The notes under the pieces were generated by a model. The model saw only the letters and a list, made by a program, of their open reading frames with translations, was not told the DNA's origin and searched no databases. The translations under genes were made by a program, and so were the position numbers. A stretch of DNA of 64,000 nucleotides from contig NZ_JACVFC010000001.1 of NCBI RefSeq assembly GCF_014529935.1, positions 558,001 to 622,000 on the forward strand. The letters run 5' to 3'. Source of the stretch: Chitinophaga qingshengii. GTDB taxonomy: Bacteria > Bacteroidota > Bacteroidia > Chitinophagales > Chitinophagaceae. Numbering within the stretch: position 1 is the stretch's first letter; each line of letters begins with the position of its first letter. Below, one piece after another: positions 55,582 to 63,902 of this stretch.

Positions 55582-57207
55582 TTATTGTAATTCGTTTATC
55601 AGGGCTTCCTTACGTTCGTATAACAGTTCTTTTTCTCCATATAATCTCTCCGCCACAATTCCTTTCTCCTGACAGAGTTTTACCAGTCTGTTGGATTGAA
55701 TAATGGGGTTTGATTCATCCGTGTACTGTATGCTGCTGATGAATTCCAGCCAGGGTTCCATCCCCATCGCATATACGTAGGCTTCTTTGGGATTAAAAAT
55801 ATCCACCAGCGCCATGCCTTTTGCGCAGTCCGACCCGGCGAGCCGGCGGCTTCCATCCTGTTCGCGGGAAATCTTTTTTGTCATCAGCGGGCCATACAGC
55901 CAGGTGAGTGGCGCACCGTCGCATTCCATGCCCAGGAACATCACATCCACATCTCCTGTTTGTGTATGGATGTATTTGTACAAGGCGGACTCCACGATCC
56001 TGGAATCGGCCAGGAATAACAGTTTGAATCCACCGATCTGCACCAGGTAGCAGGCTTTGGTCAGAATGCAAAGATCACTGTGCTCACCGGTAAAAGGCAG
56101 ACTGGTAACGGTACTGTCGGCAAACTCAATAGTTTCCATTTCTTCCATAGCCACCACATTGTTGAACCCTACGTTGTTGAACATCAATTTCAGGTCCGGA
56201 TCTTCGAGACGGCCCGTGTTGGTGCGGGGCACAATCAGGTGCTTGATTTTATGGCGCAGCGGCAGCAGTGTTTCAAACAATACATGGTCCTGGTGATTAT
56301 GGGTGATCAGCACATAATCGATCACATCCGGCAGATCTGCATCCGAGAAGTGTTCCAGGTCTGAATCATAGCCATAGTAGCTCACCAGCGGATCTACCAG
56401 TATACTCACATCTTTTGTTTCCACCAGTATACAAGCGTGTCCGAAGTAGCGCATCCGGATTTTGTCGCCGGTATATTTTTTATACACCGGTGGCGGTGTT
56501 TCCGTAAAAAAGGTATCAAACAAGGGTTCCTGTTCCGGTGTGATATCCAGCAATTGTTTGATATAGGACAGCGTTTGCGGCGTGCGCTTCATGCTGGCCA
56601 GTGTATCAATAGCAGGATTTTCGAATCTCAGTGGCAGATGTAATACATGTTCATCATCCAGGCGGGGCGTACTCAGGCAAAACGGGCGATGGTCGTTGTT
56701 CGTAATCCAGAATGCCATACTCTGGGCTGATTTGTTATAGTATTTACTCTTGTATAACAGGGATTCAAAGAAGCGGAAATCTGCGTTGTTATTCCGATCG
56801 TAATACAATTCCACCAATCCTTTCAGCTCATTGGGTACTTTATCATACAGGGTTTCGAGGCCGAAGCCCGTGGCTTCCGTCGCCAGCATTTTATCCAGTT
56901 CTTTGATGGCTTTGGCAAAGCGTAATACTTCTTCCTGACGGCTGAGCGTTTCCGCTTTCAGCACTTTTACGGCTTCCAGTTTTTCCGCCGGTATATCCAT
57001 GAAAGGGCCGCCTTTCATTTTGGGATTGGCTACCGCTTCCACATGTATAGCCGGAGCCATAATAAAGGATTCGATGATGGTCAGGTGTCTTCCCAACACA
57101 TTCATGGCAGTGGTAGCCGGAGAAATCAAATGGCTCCAGGCATACCATCTGTCCACTAATGGTTCAAAAACCACATTGGGTTTCAGGTAAACTTTTTTTT
57201 CACTCAT
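55582..57207 (-). CDS. CmlA-type diiron amino-acid beta-hydroxylase (metallo-beta-lactamase fold)
   Basis: A 541-aa protein with an N-terminal domain of about 230 residues and a metallo-beta-lactamase-fold domain. The metal motif THNHQDHV is at about residues 299-306, GEHSD near 375, and FLADS and GMECDGAP follow. Order, spacing and length fit CmlA of chloramphenicol biosynthesis (532 aa), which hydroxylates the beta carbon of an amino acid held on an NRPS carrier domain, using a diiron centre and O2. Here it should hydroxylate one or more T-bound residues; the module 1 Phe-like residue is the closest match to known aromatic substrates, but an aliphatic residue is possible. The frame is open to 57276; MSEKKVYLK at 57207 is preferred because the extra 23 residues are unlike the family. 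Gaps of 270 bp upstream and 153 bp downstream. Confidence 0.88.
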   Translation of the reverse strand: MSEKKVYLKPNVVFEPLVDRWYAWSHLISPATTAMNVLGRHLTIIESFIMAPAIHVEAVANPKMKGGPFMDIPAEKLEAVKVLKAETLSRQEEVLRFAKAIKELDKMLATEATGFGLETLYDKVPNELKGLVELYYDRNNNADFRFFESLLYKSKYYNKSAQSMAFWITNNDHRPFCLSTPRLDDEHVLHLPLRFENPAIDTLASMKRTPQTLSYIKQLLDITPEQEPLFDTFFTETPPPVYKKYTGDKIRMRYFGHACILVETKDVSILVDPLVSYYGYDSDLEHFSDADLPDVIDYVLITHNHQDHVLFETLLPLRHKIKHLIVPRTNTGRLEDPDLKLMFNNVGFNNVVAMEEMETIEFADSTVTSLPFTGEHSDLCILTKACYLVQIGGFKLLFLADSRIVESALYKYIHTQTGDVDVMFLGMECDGAPLTWLYGPLMTKKISREQDGSRRLAGSDCAKGMALVDIFNPKEAYVYAMGMEPWLEFISSIQYTDESNPIIQSNRLVKLCQEKGIVAERLYGEKELLYERKEALINELQ

Positions 57208-57477
57208 GACTAATAAGGTTTTGCTGTTTATCGCTCTGTGAGAAAGCGGTATGATAACGAGAACGTATATATTCAAATTGACGCAACAGTGCAGGCATAC
57301 CTTCGCTATTCCCGGTTACAAATCGTAGCCGGATGAATTTTTTTAGTAATCGGTAATGAATCTGCGGGTGATACCCTACGGGCCTTGCTGGCGGGTTCTC
57401 AGGGTCTTAGGGTTATTCTATGAAGCTTTGTCTGGTTGATGCGCAGACTGGGGGTCCCGGGGTAACGATGGTCACTA
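57208..57477 (-). other. Intergenic gap of 270 bp
   Basis: No gene or convincing terminator here. It holds copy 2 of the shared element (57318-57332) and probably the hydroxylase 5' leader. I found no exact TAnnTTTG box. Confidence 0.5.
57318..57332 (-). promoter_or_regulatory. Shared upstream element, copy 2
   Basis: Plus-strand CAAATCGTAGCCGG (minus strand CCGGCTACGATTTG) lies about 111 bp before the hydroxylase start and equals copy 1 apart from one missing base. It could be a regulator site or part of a promoter used for both genes. Confidence 0.35.
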
Positions 57478-58764
57478 CTACGCCTGATGACTTACTACCT
57501 TACCGGTAGTGCTAACACATTGTACTACAGATTTTCTGATGACATCCAGTGCCTCATCCAGCACTTCTTCCTCGATAGTTAATGCCGGTAGCAGTTTCAG
57601 CACTCTGTCTTCTCTGCCTACACATTCAATGATCAGTTGATCTTCAAAACACTTTTTAGCTATTTTCTTCGCCAGCAGTTTGTCTTCAAATGCCGAGAAG
57701 TCTATCCCCCACATCATCCCTAGTCCGCGAATATGGATTCTTTCATCGATAGCCGCGAGTTTACCGAGGAAGCTGCGGATATAGGCAGACTTACGCTTAA
57801 CCGCTATATCCAGGTCTGTCGACCGTCTGAATTCCAGTGCCGCTTTACCACCCGCAAAGGCAAGCTGGTAGCCACGGAATGTACCGTTATGCTCACCCGG
57901 CTGCCAGATATCCAGGTCTGGTCTGATGAGCAGCATCGCCATCGGCAGTCCGTAGCCGCTTAAGGATTTAGACAGGACAACAATGTCCGGCGTAATCTCC
58001 GCGCGTTGAAAAGAGAAAAAGTCACCGGAACGGCCACATCCGATCTGAATATCATCGCAGATAAAGAGGATATCATGCTGTTCGCAGATAGTTTTCAGGG
58101 CACGCAGCCATTGCGGAGAAGCCACATTTACACCGCCTTCCGCCTGAACAGTTTCGAGGATAACAGCGGCAGGTTTTTCGATACCGGAGTGGGTATCTTC
58201 CAGGATCATGCTCAGATAAGCCAGGCTGTCGGTGTCGTTCGGTTTATTGCTTTCGTAGGGGATAAAAGTGACGTTATGCAGTCCGATACCAGCAGCTTTA
58301 CGGTGATATTCATTGCTGGTGATTGCCAGGCTACCCTGAGACAACCCATGGTATCCTCCCATAAAAGAGATGATGTTGGAACGGCCGGTATAGTTACGCG
58401 CCAGCTTCAGCGCCGCTTCCACCGCATTGGTACCGGTAGGGCCACAGAACTGGAACTTATAGGGAAGTCCCAGCGGCTTCAGCAAATGGTCATTGAACGC
58501 AGTAATAAACTCACTTTTGGCCACGGTAAACATATCCAGTCCCTGCATGATATAATCTTCTTCCATATATGTCAGCAGTCTGGATTTAATATAGTCGTTA
58601 TTATGACCATAATTTAATGCGCCGGCGCCCATCAGGAAATCAATATAAGGCTTTCCGTCATCCGTATACAGCATCGCATTTTTGGCTTTATGAAACACTA
58701 CCGGATAAGATCGCGAATAACTGCGCACATTTGATTCATAGGATTCAAATACATTAATTGACAT
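57478..58764 (-). CDS. EctB-type diaminobutyrate-2-oxoglutarate aminotransferase
   Basis: A 428-aa class III PLP aminotransferase. Family features run through the protein: VFESYESNVRSYSRSYP at the N-terminus, AGALNYGHNN, GPTGTNAVEAALKLARN, MGGYHGLS, ICDDIQIGCGRSG, and the PLP lysine in LSKSLSG near residue 266. EctB/Dat enzymes turn aspartate 4-semialdehyde plus glutamate into L-2,4-diaminobutyrate. No ectA or ectC is next to it, so it most likely supplies Dab to the synthetases, whose modules 3 and 4 have Dab-type pockets. The frame is open to 58797, but MSINVFESYES at 58764 matches the family N-terminus and follows an A/T-rich leader. It is the first gene of the cluster in the direction of transcription. 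Confidence 0.9.
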   Translation of the reverse strand: MSINVFESYESNVRSYSRSYPVVFHKAKNAMLYTDDGKPYIDFLMGAGALNYGHNNDYIKSRLLTYMEEDYIMQGLDMFTVAKSEFITAFNDHLLKPLGLPYKFQFCGPTGTNAVEAALKLARNYTGRSNIISFMGGYHGLSQGSLAITSNEYHRKAAGIGLHNVTFIPYESNKPNDTDSLAYLSMILEDTHSGIEKPAAVILETVQAEGGVNVASPQWLRALKTICEQHDILFICDDIQIGCGRSGDFFSFQRAEITPDIVVLSKSLSGYGLPMAMLLIRPDLDIWQPGEHNGTFRGYQLAFAGGKAALEFRRSTDLDIAVKRKSAYIRSFLGKLAAIDERIHIRGLGMMWGIDFSAFEDKLLAKKIAKKCFEDQLIIECVGREDRVLKLLPALTIEEEVLDEALDVIRKSVVQCVSTTGKVVSHQA

Positions 58765-58877
58765 ATGCTTGTTTTTAATAAATAAATGGTTTGACAAAAC
58801 AAGAGGCTAACCCTCCACATCACAAAGTGGAAAATACTGGTTGGGAAACGATTTGTGCGGGTTGGGTGTACTATGAA

Positions 58878-58893
58878 CATGGCTGTCGCCATG
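58878..58893 (-). repeat. Hairpin in the leader of the aminotransferase gene
   Basis: CATGGC, a TGTC loop, then GCCATG: a 6-bp stem with a 4-nt loop, about 115 bp before the start. A second small inverted repeat, TCCAC...GTGGA, lies near 58817-58834. Together they suggest a structured leader, but short stems occur by chance. Confidence 0.4.
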
Positions 58894-58979
58894 GCTAACT
58901 ACGTTTAGCACTACCACAATGAAAATCAGACAGATAAATGTGTGGGGGCAGATCAAGATTACTATAGATCTGATATCGG

Positions 58980-58987
58980 CAAAAGTA
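58980..58987 (-). promoter_or_regulatory. Candidate Bacteroidota -7 promoter box for the biosynthetic cluster
   Basis: The minus strand reads TACTTTTG, an exact fit to the -7 consensus TAnnTTTG. A T-rich stretch (TTTT) about 17 bp upstream could serve as the -33 element, which is normally TTTG. If used, transcription would start near 58973 and give a leader of about 210 nt before the aminotransferase ATG. Confidence 0.42.
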
Positions 58988-59054
58988 AAAGTTAATATTG
59001 CAATAAAACCGCAGTCCGGATTTAAATAACAAAAACGCAATATTGGGGCAGTGA

Positions 59055-59087
59055 GGCGGGGCGGCAGGGAGTGAAACCTTACCCGCC
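59055..59087 (-). terminator. Weak GC-rich hairpin after the RRM gene
   Basis: GGCGGG (59055-59060) pairs with CCCGCC (59082-59087) across a long loop, 38 bp after the RRM stop. No good T run follows on the minus strand. It may separate the RRM gene from the biosynthetic operon. Confidence 0.28.
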
Positions 59088-59124
59088 CTTCATATCTCTC
59101 AGCAAATAAAGATGCAGACGCCTG

Positions 59125-59433
59125 TTAGTATCTGGGTCTAAATCCAGTTCCCGGTCGTGATCTGGAGAAACGGTTGTTTTCTGGTCTTTCAGGTTTGGGA
59201 CGAGCTTCATGCACGACTATGGTCTGGCCGTCAACTACCGAATTATTCAGTCCCTTAATTGCCTGTTCTCCACTGGAATGATCCTCCATTTCAACGAATG
59301 CAAAACCTTTAGAGCGGCCGCTGAACTTGTCATAAGCCACATTAATACTAAATACTACTCCAAATGGGTCAAATAAAGACCAAATCTCAACTTCAGTTGT
59401 TCTGTCACTGATATTGCCTATAAAAATATTCAC
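59125..59433 (-). CDS. Small RRM RNA-binding protein, GTG start
   Basis: A 102-aa protein made of one RNA-recognition motif (residues 1-80) and a short Arg/Pro-rich tail. RNP2 is IFIGNI at residues 3-8 and RNP1 is KGFAFVEM near residues 43-50. Such stand-alone RRM proteins are frequent in Bacteroidota and cyanobacteria; they bind RNA and are often linked to cold or stress responses. The start codon is GTG (59433-59431): RNP2 begins two residues in, and the frame upstream reaches a TAA with no ATG, so no other start is available. It sits alone between two larger transcription units and is probably unrelated to the lipopeptide pathway, although it lies just upstream of it. Confidence 0.9.
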   Translation of the reverse strand: MNIFIGNISDRTTEVEIWSLFDPFGVVFSINVAYDKFSGRSKGFAFVEMEDHSSGEQAIKGLNNSVVDGQTIVVHEARPKPERPENNRFSRSRPGTGFRPRY

Positions 59434-59852
59434 GAATACAGTTTTTTTTGTTTAACACATTATGATACCGGGAAACAGAACTGAGGAAGAAAAGGGGATG
59501 CCCAAACTAAATCAGAAGATGTCAAGTAACCGCAATAACAATAAAGGTAGGTCAATAAATTGGATATCACAGGATTGTTTTATGAAAAAACTGTCGATTT
59601 CAACAAAAAAGCCTGCACGCGATAGCGTTATTTCATTAAGTGCGTAATCGTCAGCCCGATCGCTCCCGGAAGCGCAGAGGAAAGCCGGGAATTATGACCG
59701 GAGGCGCAATAAGTATCAATAATGATACAATATTAAAAACAAAAACATACATAAACACCTCAATACAAATTGTAAAGTAGCATTTTCTTTTAATAAAACC
59801 GAAAAAAAATACCAGTACAAAAATATACTATGTAGTTAATAAGCCGACAAAG
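59434..59852. other. A/T-rich intergenic stretch without a supported gene
   Basis: About 420 bp between the RRM gene and the hairpin that ends the peptidase operon. It should contain the RRM promoter, but I see no exact TAnnTTTG box; TTAGTTTG on the minus strand near 59503-59510 is one base off. A small plus-strand frame (59462-59647) has no recognisable features. Confidence 0.5.
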
Positions 59853-59893
59853 AGCCCGTGGCCTGGAAGATATCCTGATAACGGCCACGGGCT
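59853..59893 (-). terminator. Hairpin terminator of the SusC-SusD-peptidase operon
   Basis: AGCCCGTGGCC (59853-59863) and GGCCACGGGCT (59883-59893) form a perfect 11-bp stem with a 19-nt loop, 70 bp after the peptidase stop. On the minus strand the stem is followed by CTTTGTCGGCTTATT, only moderately T-rich. The left arm also belongs to a competing hairpin (see next entry). Confidence 0.7.
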
Positions 59894-59926
59894 GTCTTAA
59901 TACTTGACAAGTACCTCTTCCAGGCC
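59860..59926 (-). repeat. Competing inverted repeat overlapping the terminator
   Basis: GGCCTGGAAGA (59860-59870) and TCTTCCAGGCC (59916-59926) are perfect 11-bp complements. They share 59860-59863 with the terminator stem, so the two cannot fully form together. Between the arms lies TACTTGACAAGTA (59901-59913), a near-perfect small palindrome. Confidence 0.65.
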
Positions 59927-59963
59927 TCATGCCATTTCTTTGCATTCAGAGACGATCATGGGA

Positions 59964-62519
59964 CTAAAACTGGGGAAATTTATCTTTTTTCATTTGTTGA
60001 TTTATCCAGGGCACATTCGTCCTGCCCTTTAAGAAATAATCCCACCAATCCTGTATCCTTAACGCCAGGTCTCTCTCCGCCCGTGAACCAGTGGTAAAAA
60101 CATGCGCCTGCCCCGGATAAAAGAGCGCTACTACGTCTTTTTTATTCCTTTTTAGCCCAATATAAAACTCCATCGTTTGGTCCCATACAATCCTTTTATC
60201 CTCCATCCCAGTCCATAAAAGCATGGGCGCATTTACTTTATGAACGTTTTCAATCGGATTATTTTCCCTATAGATTTTCTTGTTCTCTGCATATGAAGCA
60301 TGCATATTATACTGCCCTTCTTCGAACTGCCAGTAAAAAGGAGTGAATGATGTCTCATTATAGGAAAAATACATTCTTGTCAGATCACAGGCTCCTGCTC
60401 CCGAAATATAGGTTTTAAAACGGCTGGAGTGCCCCGCGATAAAATCAGTGCGGAATCCTCCAAAAGAATGGCCTATCAACCCTACATTCGCAAGATCAAC
60501 TCCCCTATGTTCCTGTAAAGCATCCAGTGAACTTTCAACACAGTCTAATGCTGATCTTGCTACCCCGGCAGAATCATTCACAATATCCGGCAGATACACA
60601 AAATAGCCTTCTTCAAGAAGCTTCTTTATACTGAATCCTAAAGGGAAATTATTCAAAGGGGATAAATACTGATTTGAATTCCTGCTCTGCACTTCATAAA
60701 TATGAACTACCATCGGGTACTTTTTGCCAGTGTCATAACCAATAGGATAATACAACAGTCCCTTTAAAGATGTTCCTTTTTTATTTTTAAAACTAATCAC
60801 ATCCCTTCTTATCAAAGCTGATGTTTTATCCTGTGTATTACTCTGAAATACAACATTCCCTTTTTCTTTTCCAATCTCTTTATAGACAATCCTTGGCGGG
60901 TAATGAAGACTTTCTTCTACATACAAAGCCTTTTTTAAAGATTCATCGGTGTCATACCATGTTATATTGGAGGAAGAAGAAGCCATGAGCTTTTCAAATC
61001 TGCCTTTATCCCATTTCAAATAGGTTTTCTCCATACTTCCTTTCTGAGTCACCGACAACAGCACCGGAACATGGAGATCCAGTACATTTCTCCTAAAATT
61101 ATAACCCGACTCAGGATATAAATCTATTTCATCTCTAGTTATAATCTTTACTTCATTTTCCTGATCGATCTTCAATGCTGTAAACCGATCCATCTCTATC
61201 TCATATTTCCAAAGGTCATTATGGCTTTCAAAAAAAATCATTTTGCCATCCGGACTGAAATACGCTTTTTTCAGATGCTGCTTAGTTAATATGACTTTGT
61301 TTAAGGTTTTTATATCTACCAGCACCCATAAGTCCTCCATATTTTTATATACAAATTGATTTCCACAATCTGATACCGAAACTTCCGCCTGTATTATACC
61401 AAGGTCTTCATAGGCATCTTTTTTAAGATCGTATATAAACCCATGTATAGGAGGGAACAGTGTTGAGTAATGCTGTAGTTCATCCTTGTTAAACATCAAA
61501 AAATAATCGGGGTTATTCAGGCTTACCACGGTTGAAAAACGACCAGAGGCTATTCTTTTGGTCTTATCTTCTTCTTTTTTCCATATCCAATGCCTTGTCC
61601 GGAATGAACCTTCCTGCTTGGCCTCAAGATTACCATCATTGCCATACCAGATATCAACCGTTCCCTTTTCTACCGGAATATGGGTAATTACAGTAATCAT
61701 TATGGCCTTTCCGCGCTGTATTTCTGTAAAACGCAGGTATTCATGCCGCCCAACTTCACCAATGTCGGGCAACATCAGCCCTCCTCCCCTTGTATCGACA
61801 AATACTGCTTTCTGAGATGGTCTATCCGAATCTCCGGCTCCTTTTATTTCTTCCTTAAGGATCAGAAAATTCCCGGAAGGCGTTTCCTCCATGCTTCGGA
61901 TAACATGCTGCGTGGCATACACGATATTTACTTTATTACCGGAATACTTTACCAGCTGCGTCTCTCTACCTGTTTTTTTTACGATATACAATGCAGATCC
62001 GGTACTGCTCACCTTAAAGTACTGTACCCCTGCTACGCTCTCCAGCAGCTCCGATCCCGCACTATAGATATGCAAAACACTGTCGCTAGTCTGCAGGAAA
62101 TATTTCTGCCCTTTTTCCATCATCCCGCTCTGCGTAATATTTCCAGGTTCATTGCCATCCGAACCTACCTTCAGTTCTTTCTGAATTCCTGTATACAGAT
62201 TCCACAAAATCGCTTTCCCCTGTCCCAATGCCAGTAGCTGTCCGCCTTTTACAAACGAATACTGGTACTTTTTCGTCAGCGTACCTACCAGTGATTTCAC
62301 TCCTGGCCTCCCTGAAGCCAGTACCAGCGCAGTATCATAATTATGTCTGTAGACCTTTGTTGCCACAATCCACTTCCCGTCATCAGACACCTTATTAACG
62401 GCAATATTGTAAAAATTTGAACTTTCATCTGTAAGCGAATCCTGACGAACCTGTCCATAACAAACCATTCCCGGAAGCATCAAAAAGAGGACCAGCAGTT
62501 TATTGATATTAATAGCCAT
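59964..62519 (-). CDS. Secreted S9-family (prolyl oligopeptidase-like) peptidase
   Basis: An 851-aa protein with a signal peptide (hydrophobic core LLVLFLMLPGMVC, cleavage likely near residue 21-23). Residues 30-560 form a repeat-rich region consistent with a beta-propeller. The C-terminal alpha/beta-hydrolase domain has the nucleophile in GHSFGG (Ser about 685), the acid in GMEDKR (Asp about 773) and the base in PGQAHVF (His about 806), a complete catalytic triad. S9 enzymes cut short peptides, often after proline. Its ATG lies inside the last codons of susD (11-bp overlap), which suggests translational coupling and a shared job: digesting peptides taken up by the SusC/SusD pair. It differs in base composition and role from the lipopeptide genes. 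Confidence 0.92.
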   Translation of the reverse strand: MAININKLLVLFLMLPGMVCYGQVRQDSLTDESSNFYNIAVNKVSDDGKWIVATKVYRHNYDTALVLASGRPGVKSLVGTLTKKYQYSFVKGGQLLALGQGKAILWNLYTGIQKELKVGSDGNEPGNITQSGMMEKGQKYFLQTSDSVLHIYSAGSELLESVAGVQYFKVSSTGSALYIVKKTGRETQLVKYSGNKVNIVYATQHVIRSMEETPSGNFLILKEEIKGAGDSDRPSQKAVFVDTRGGGLMLPDIGEVGRHEYLRFTEIQRGKAIMITVITHIPVEKGTVDIWYGNDGNLEAKQEGSFRTRHWIWKKEEDKTKRIASGRFSTVVSLNNPDYFLMFNKDELQHYSTLFPPIHGFIYDLKKDAYEDLGIIQAEVSVSDCGNQFVYKNMEDLWVLVDIKTLNKVILTKQHLKKAYFSPDGKMIFFESHNDLWKYEIEMDRFTALKIDQENEVKIITRDEIDLYPESGYNFRRNVLDLHVPVLLSVTQKGSMEKTYLKWDKGRFEKLMASSSSNITWYDTDESLKKALYVEESLHYPPRIVYKEIGKEKGNVVFQSNTQDKTSALIRRDVISFKNKKGTSLKGLLYYPIGYDTGKKYPMVVHIYEVQSRNSNQYLSPLNNFPLGFSIKKLLEEGYFVYLPDIVNDSAGVARSALDCVESSLDALQEHRGVDLANVGLIGHSFGGFRTDFIAGHSSRFKTYISGAGACDLTRMYFSYNETSFTPFYWQFEEGQYNMHASYAENKKIYRENNPIENVHKVNAPMLLWTGMEDKRIVWDQTMEFYIGLKRNKKDVVALFYPGQAHVFTTGSRAERDLALRIQDWWDYFLKGRTNVPWINQQMKKDKFPQF

Positions 62520-63885
62520 TATTCTGGGGTTTTAGATTTGGATTAAGCAGCAGTTCTTTTTGAGGAACAGGCCACTCGCTGTGAAAAAGTTTCCAGTTCG
62601 GTTTGGTAGCGGTCAACAGATGTAGCTTTTTCATTCTTTTCATATCAAAAAAACGATGTCCCATTTCTGTAAAAAACTCCCTCCTGTTTTCAGCAAGCAC
62701 CTCATCCAGAAAATCATCTTTCGACATTGGCATTTCAATTTCAGGAAGATTAGATCTTATCCTTGTAGCATTCAAAAAAGGGGCAGCCAAGGCGACTTTA
62801 TCCTGATTCCCCAGGGCCTCCGCCAATAAAAGATATACTTCCTCAATTCTGAACACAACAGCATATTCATCCAAATTATCAGAAAGGTTTTTATACTTAT
62901 TCGCCCTGTACCAGGTAGTACCGTCAACAGTGACCGGCAGGGTCCAGTGTTGTTTTCTAAGATCAGAAGATGAAAACGAATTCATTAGATCATTGGACAA
63001 AGCATAACTATAGGGCGGGATAAAATCAAAATAATAGATGATCGCTTCTTTGGTAGCATCACCATTACTCATTGGTTTCAGCTGCCATATAATATTATTG
63101 CCCGATTTTTTAAAGGTACTGGCAACATCGTTCCGTATCTGATAAAGATCGCTGCCGATAATGTTTTCACAAAGCGTTGCGGCATCTGTCCATCGCTGCT
63201 GAAGCATATACACTCTGGCCAACATGAGCTGCGCCGCCTTTTTATTGAGGTAAATACGCTCAGGGTTCCTGTATGCATCCTGGAGAAGCGCAGATGCTTC
63301 AGACAACTGATTTTCCAGCAGTTGAAGAACATGGGGGGATGTCATTCTGCTTAAAGATTGATTAATTTTGTAATCTGTCGATAAGGGACAGGGAATATCG
63401 CCATATAACTGTTGCAGATAATAGAATAATATTGAACGTATCAAGAGGGCTTCCCCTTTAATCGTCTTCATGTCTTCAGCTCCGGCCGCCGCCGGATGAT
63501 CGCAACCTTCAATTATTGCATTACAGGAATAAATAAGTTGGTAAGCCGTTGACCATTGATTATGCACCACCTGGTTACCAGCAGTCAACTGGTTGGTATA
63601 CAGCTCCATCATGCCTCCTGGCGTAGCCGTCGTATAAAAGTCAAGATCATCTGTGTAAACTCCTAAAACCGGTCCGAGTGCATCTCCGGAAAGAAGCGAA
63701 TTATCACGCAACCCGGCATACAGCGCTGCCAATGCAGCATTAGCGGTCTGAACATCCGTAAATACCTTATCTTTTCCTATTTGGTTGGCGGGTGTTTTTA
63801 CATCCAGCATCTTCTCGCAGGAGGAAAGTATTACCAATAATAACACCAGTACGCCAATAACTTTATATTGTACAAGAAATTTCAT
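62509..63885 (-). CDS. SusD/RagB-family outer-membrane lipoprotein
   Basis: A 458-aa substrate-binding lipoprotein. The signal peptide ends in a lipobox with the lipidated Cys at residue 23 (VILSSC), followed by EKMLDVKTP, the typical SusD mature start. Family features include an N-terminal helical region with YQLIYSCNAII, a helix-turn-helix repeat region (AAQLMLARVYMLQQRW), and the C-terminal RIEEVYLLLAEAL and ENRREFFTEMGHRFFDMKR. It caps the SusC transporter and captures ligand at the cell surface. The frame is open to 63933, but MKFLVQYK at 63885 gives a proper signal peptide and avoids overlap with the upstream susC end (63903). The ligand is unknown; the linked peptidase favours peptides over glycans. 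Confidence 0.93.
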   Translation of the reverse strand: MKFLVQYKVIGVLVLLLVILSSCEKMLDVKTPANQIGKDKVFTDVQTANAALAALYAGLRDNSLLSGDALGPVLGVYTDDLDFYTTATPGGMMELYTNQLTAGNQVVHNQWSTAYQLIYSCNAIIEGCDHPAAAGAEDMKTIKGEALLIRSILFYYLQQLYGDIPCPLSTDYKINQSLSRMTSPHVLQLLENQLSEASALLQDAYRNPERIYLNKKAAQLMLARVYMLQQRWTDAATLCENIIGSDLYQIRNDVASTFKKSGNNIIWQLKPMSNGDATKEAIIYYFDFIPPYSYALSNDLMNSFSSSDLRKQHWTLPVTVDGTTWYRANKYKNLSDNLDEYAVVFRIEEVYLLLAEALGNQDKVALAAPFLNATRIRSNLPEIEMPMSKDDFLDEVLAENRREFFTEMGHRFFDMKRMKKLHLLTATKPNWKLFHSEWPVPQKELLLNPNLKPQNNGY

Positions 63886-63902
63886 TGTTACTTTTTTAGT
63901 GC

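Noticed and set aside
57208..57276. Longer start for the CmlA-type hydroxylase at 57276
   Set aside because: The extra 23 residues do not resemble the family; MSEKKVYLK gives a length close to CmlA.
57478..58764. Ectoine biosynthesis operon
   Set aside because: Only the EctB-type enzyme is present; no acetyltransferase or ectoine synthase is next to it.
58765..58797. Longer start for the EctB-type aminotransferase at 58797
   Set aside because: The family N-terminus begins at MSINVFES (58764); the extra 11 residues are in an A/T-rich leader.
59462..59647. Possible 61-aa plus-strand gene in the gap after the peptidase operon
   Set aside because: No domain, no clear promoter, and a composition typical of random A/T-rich sequence.
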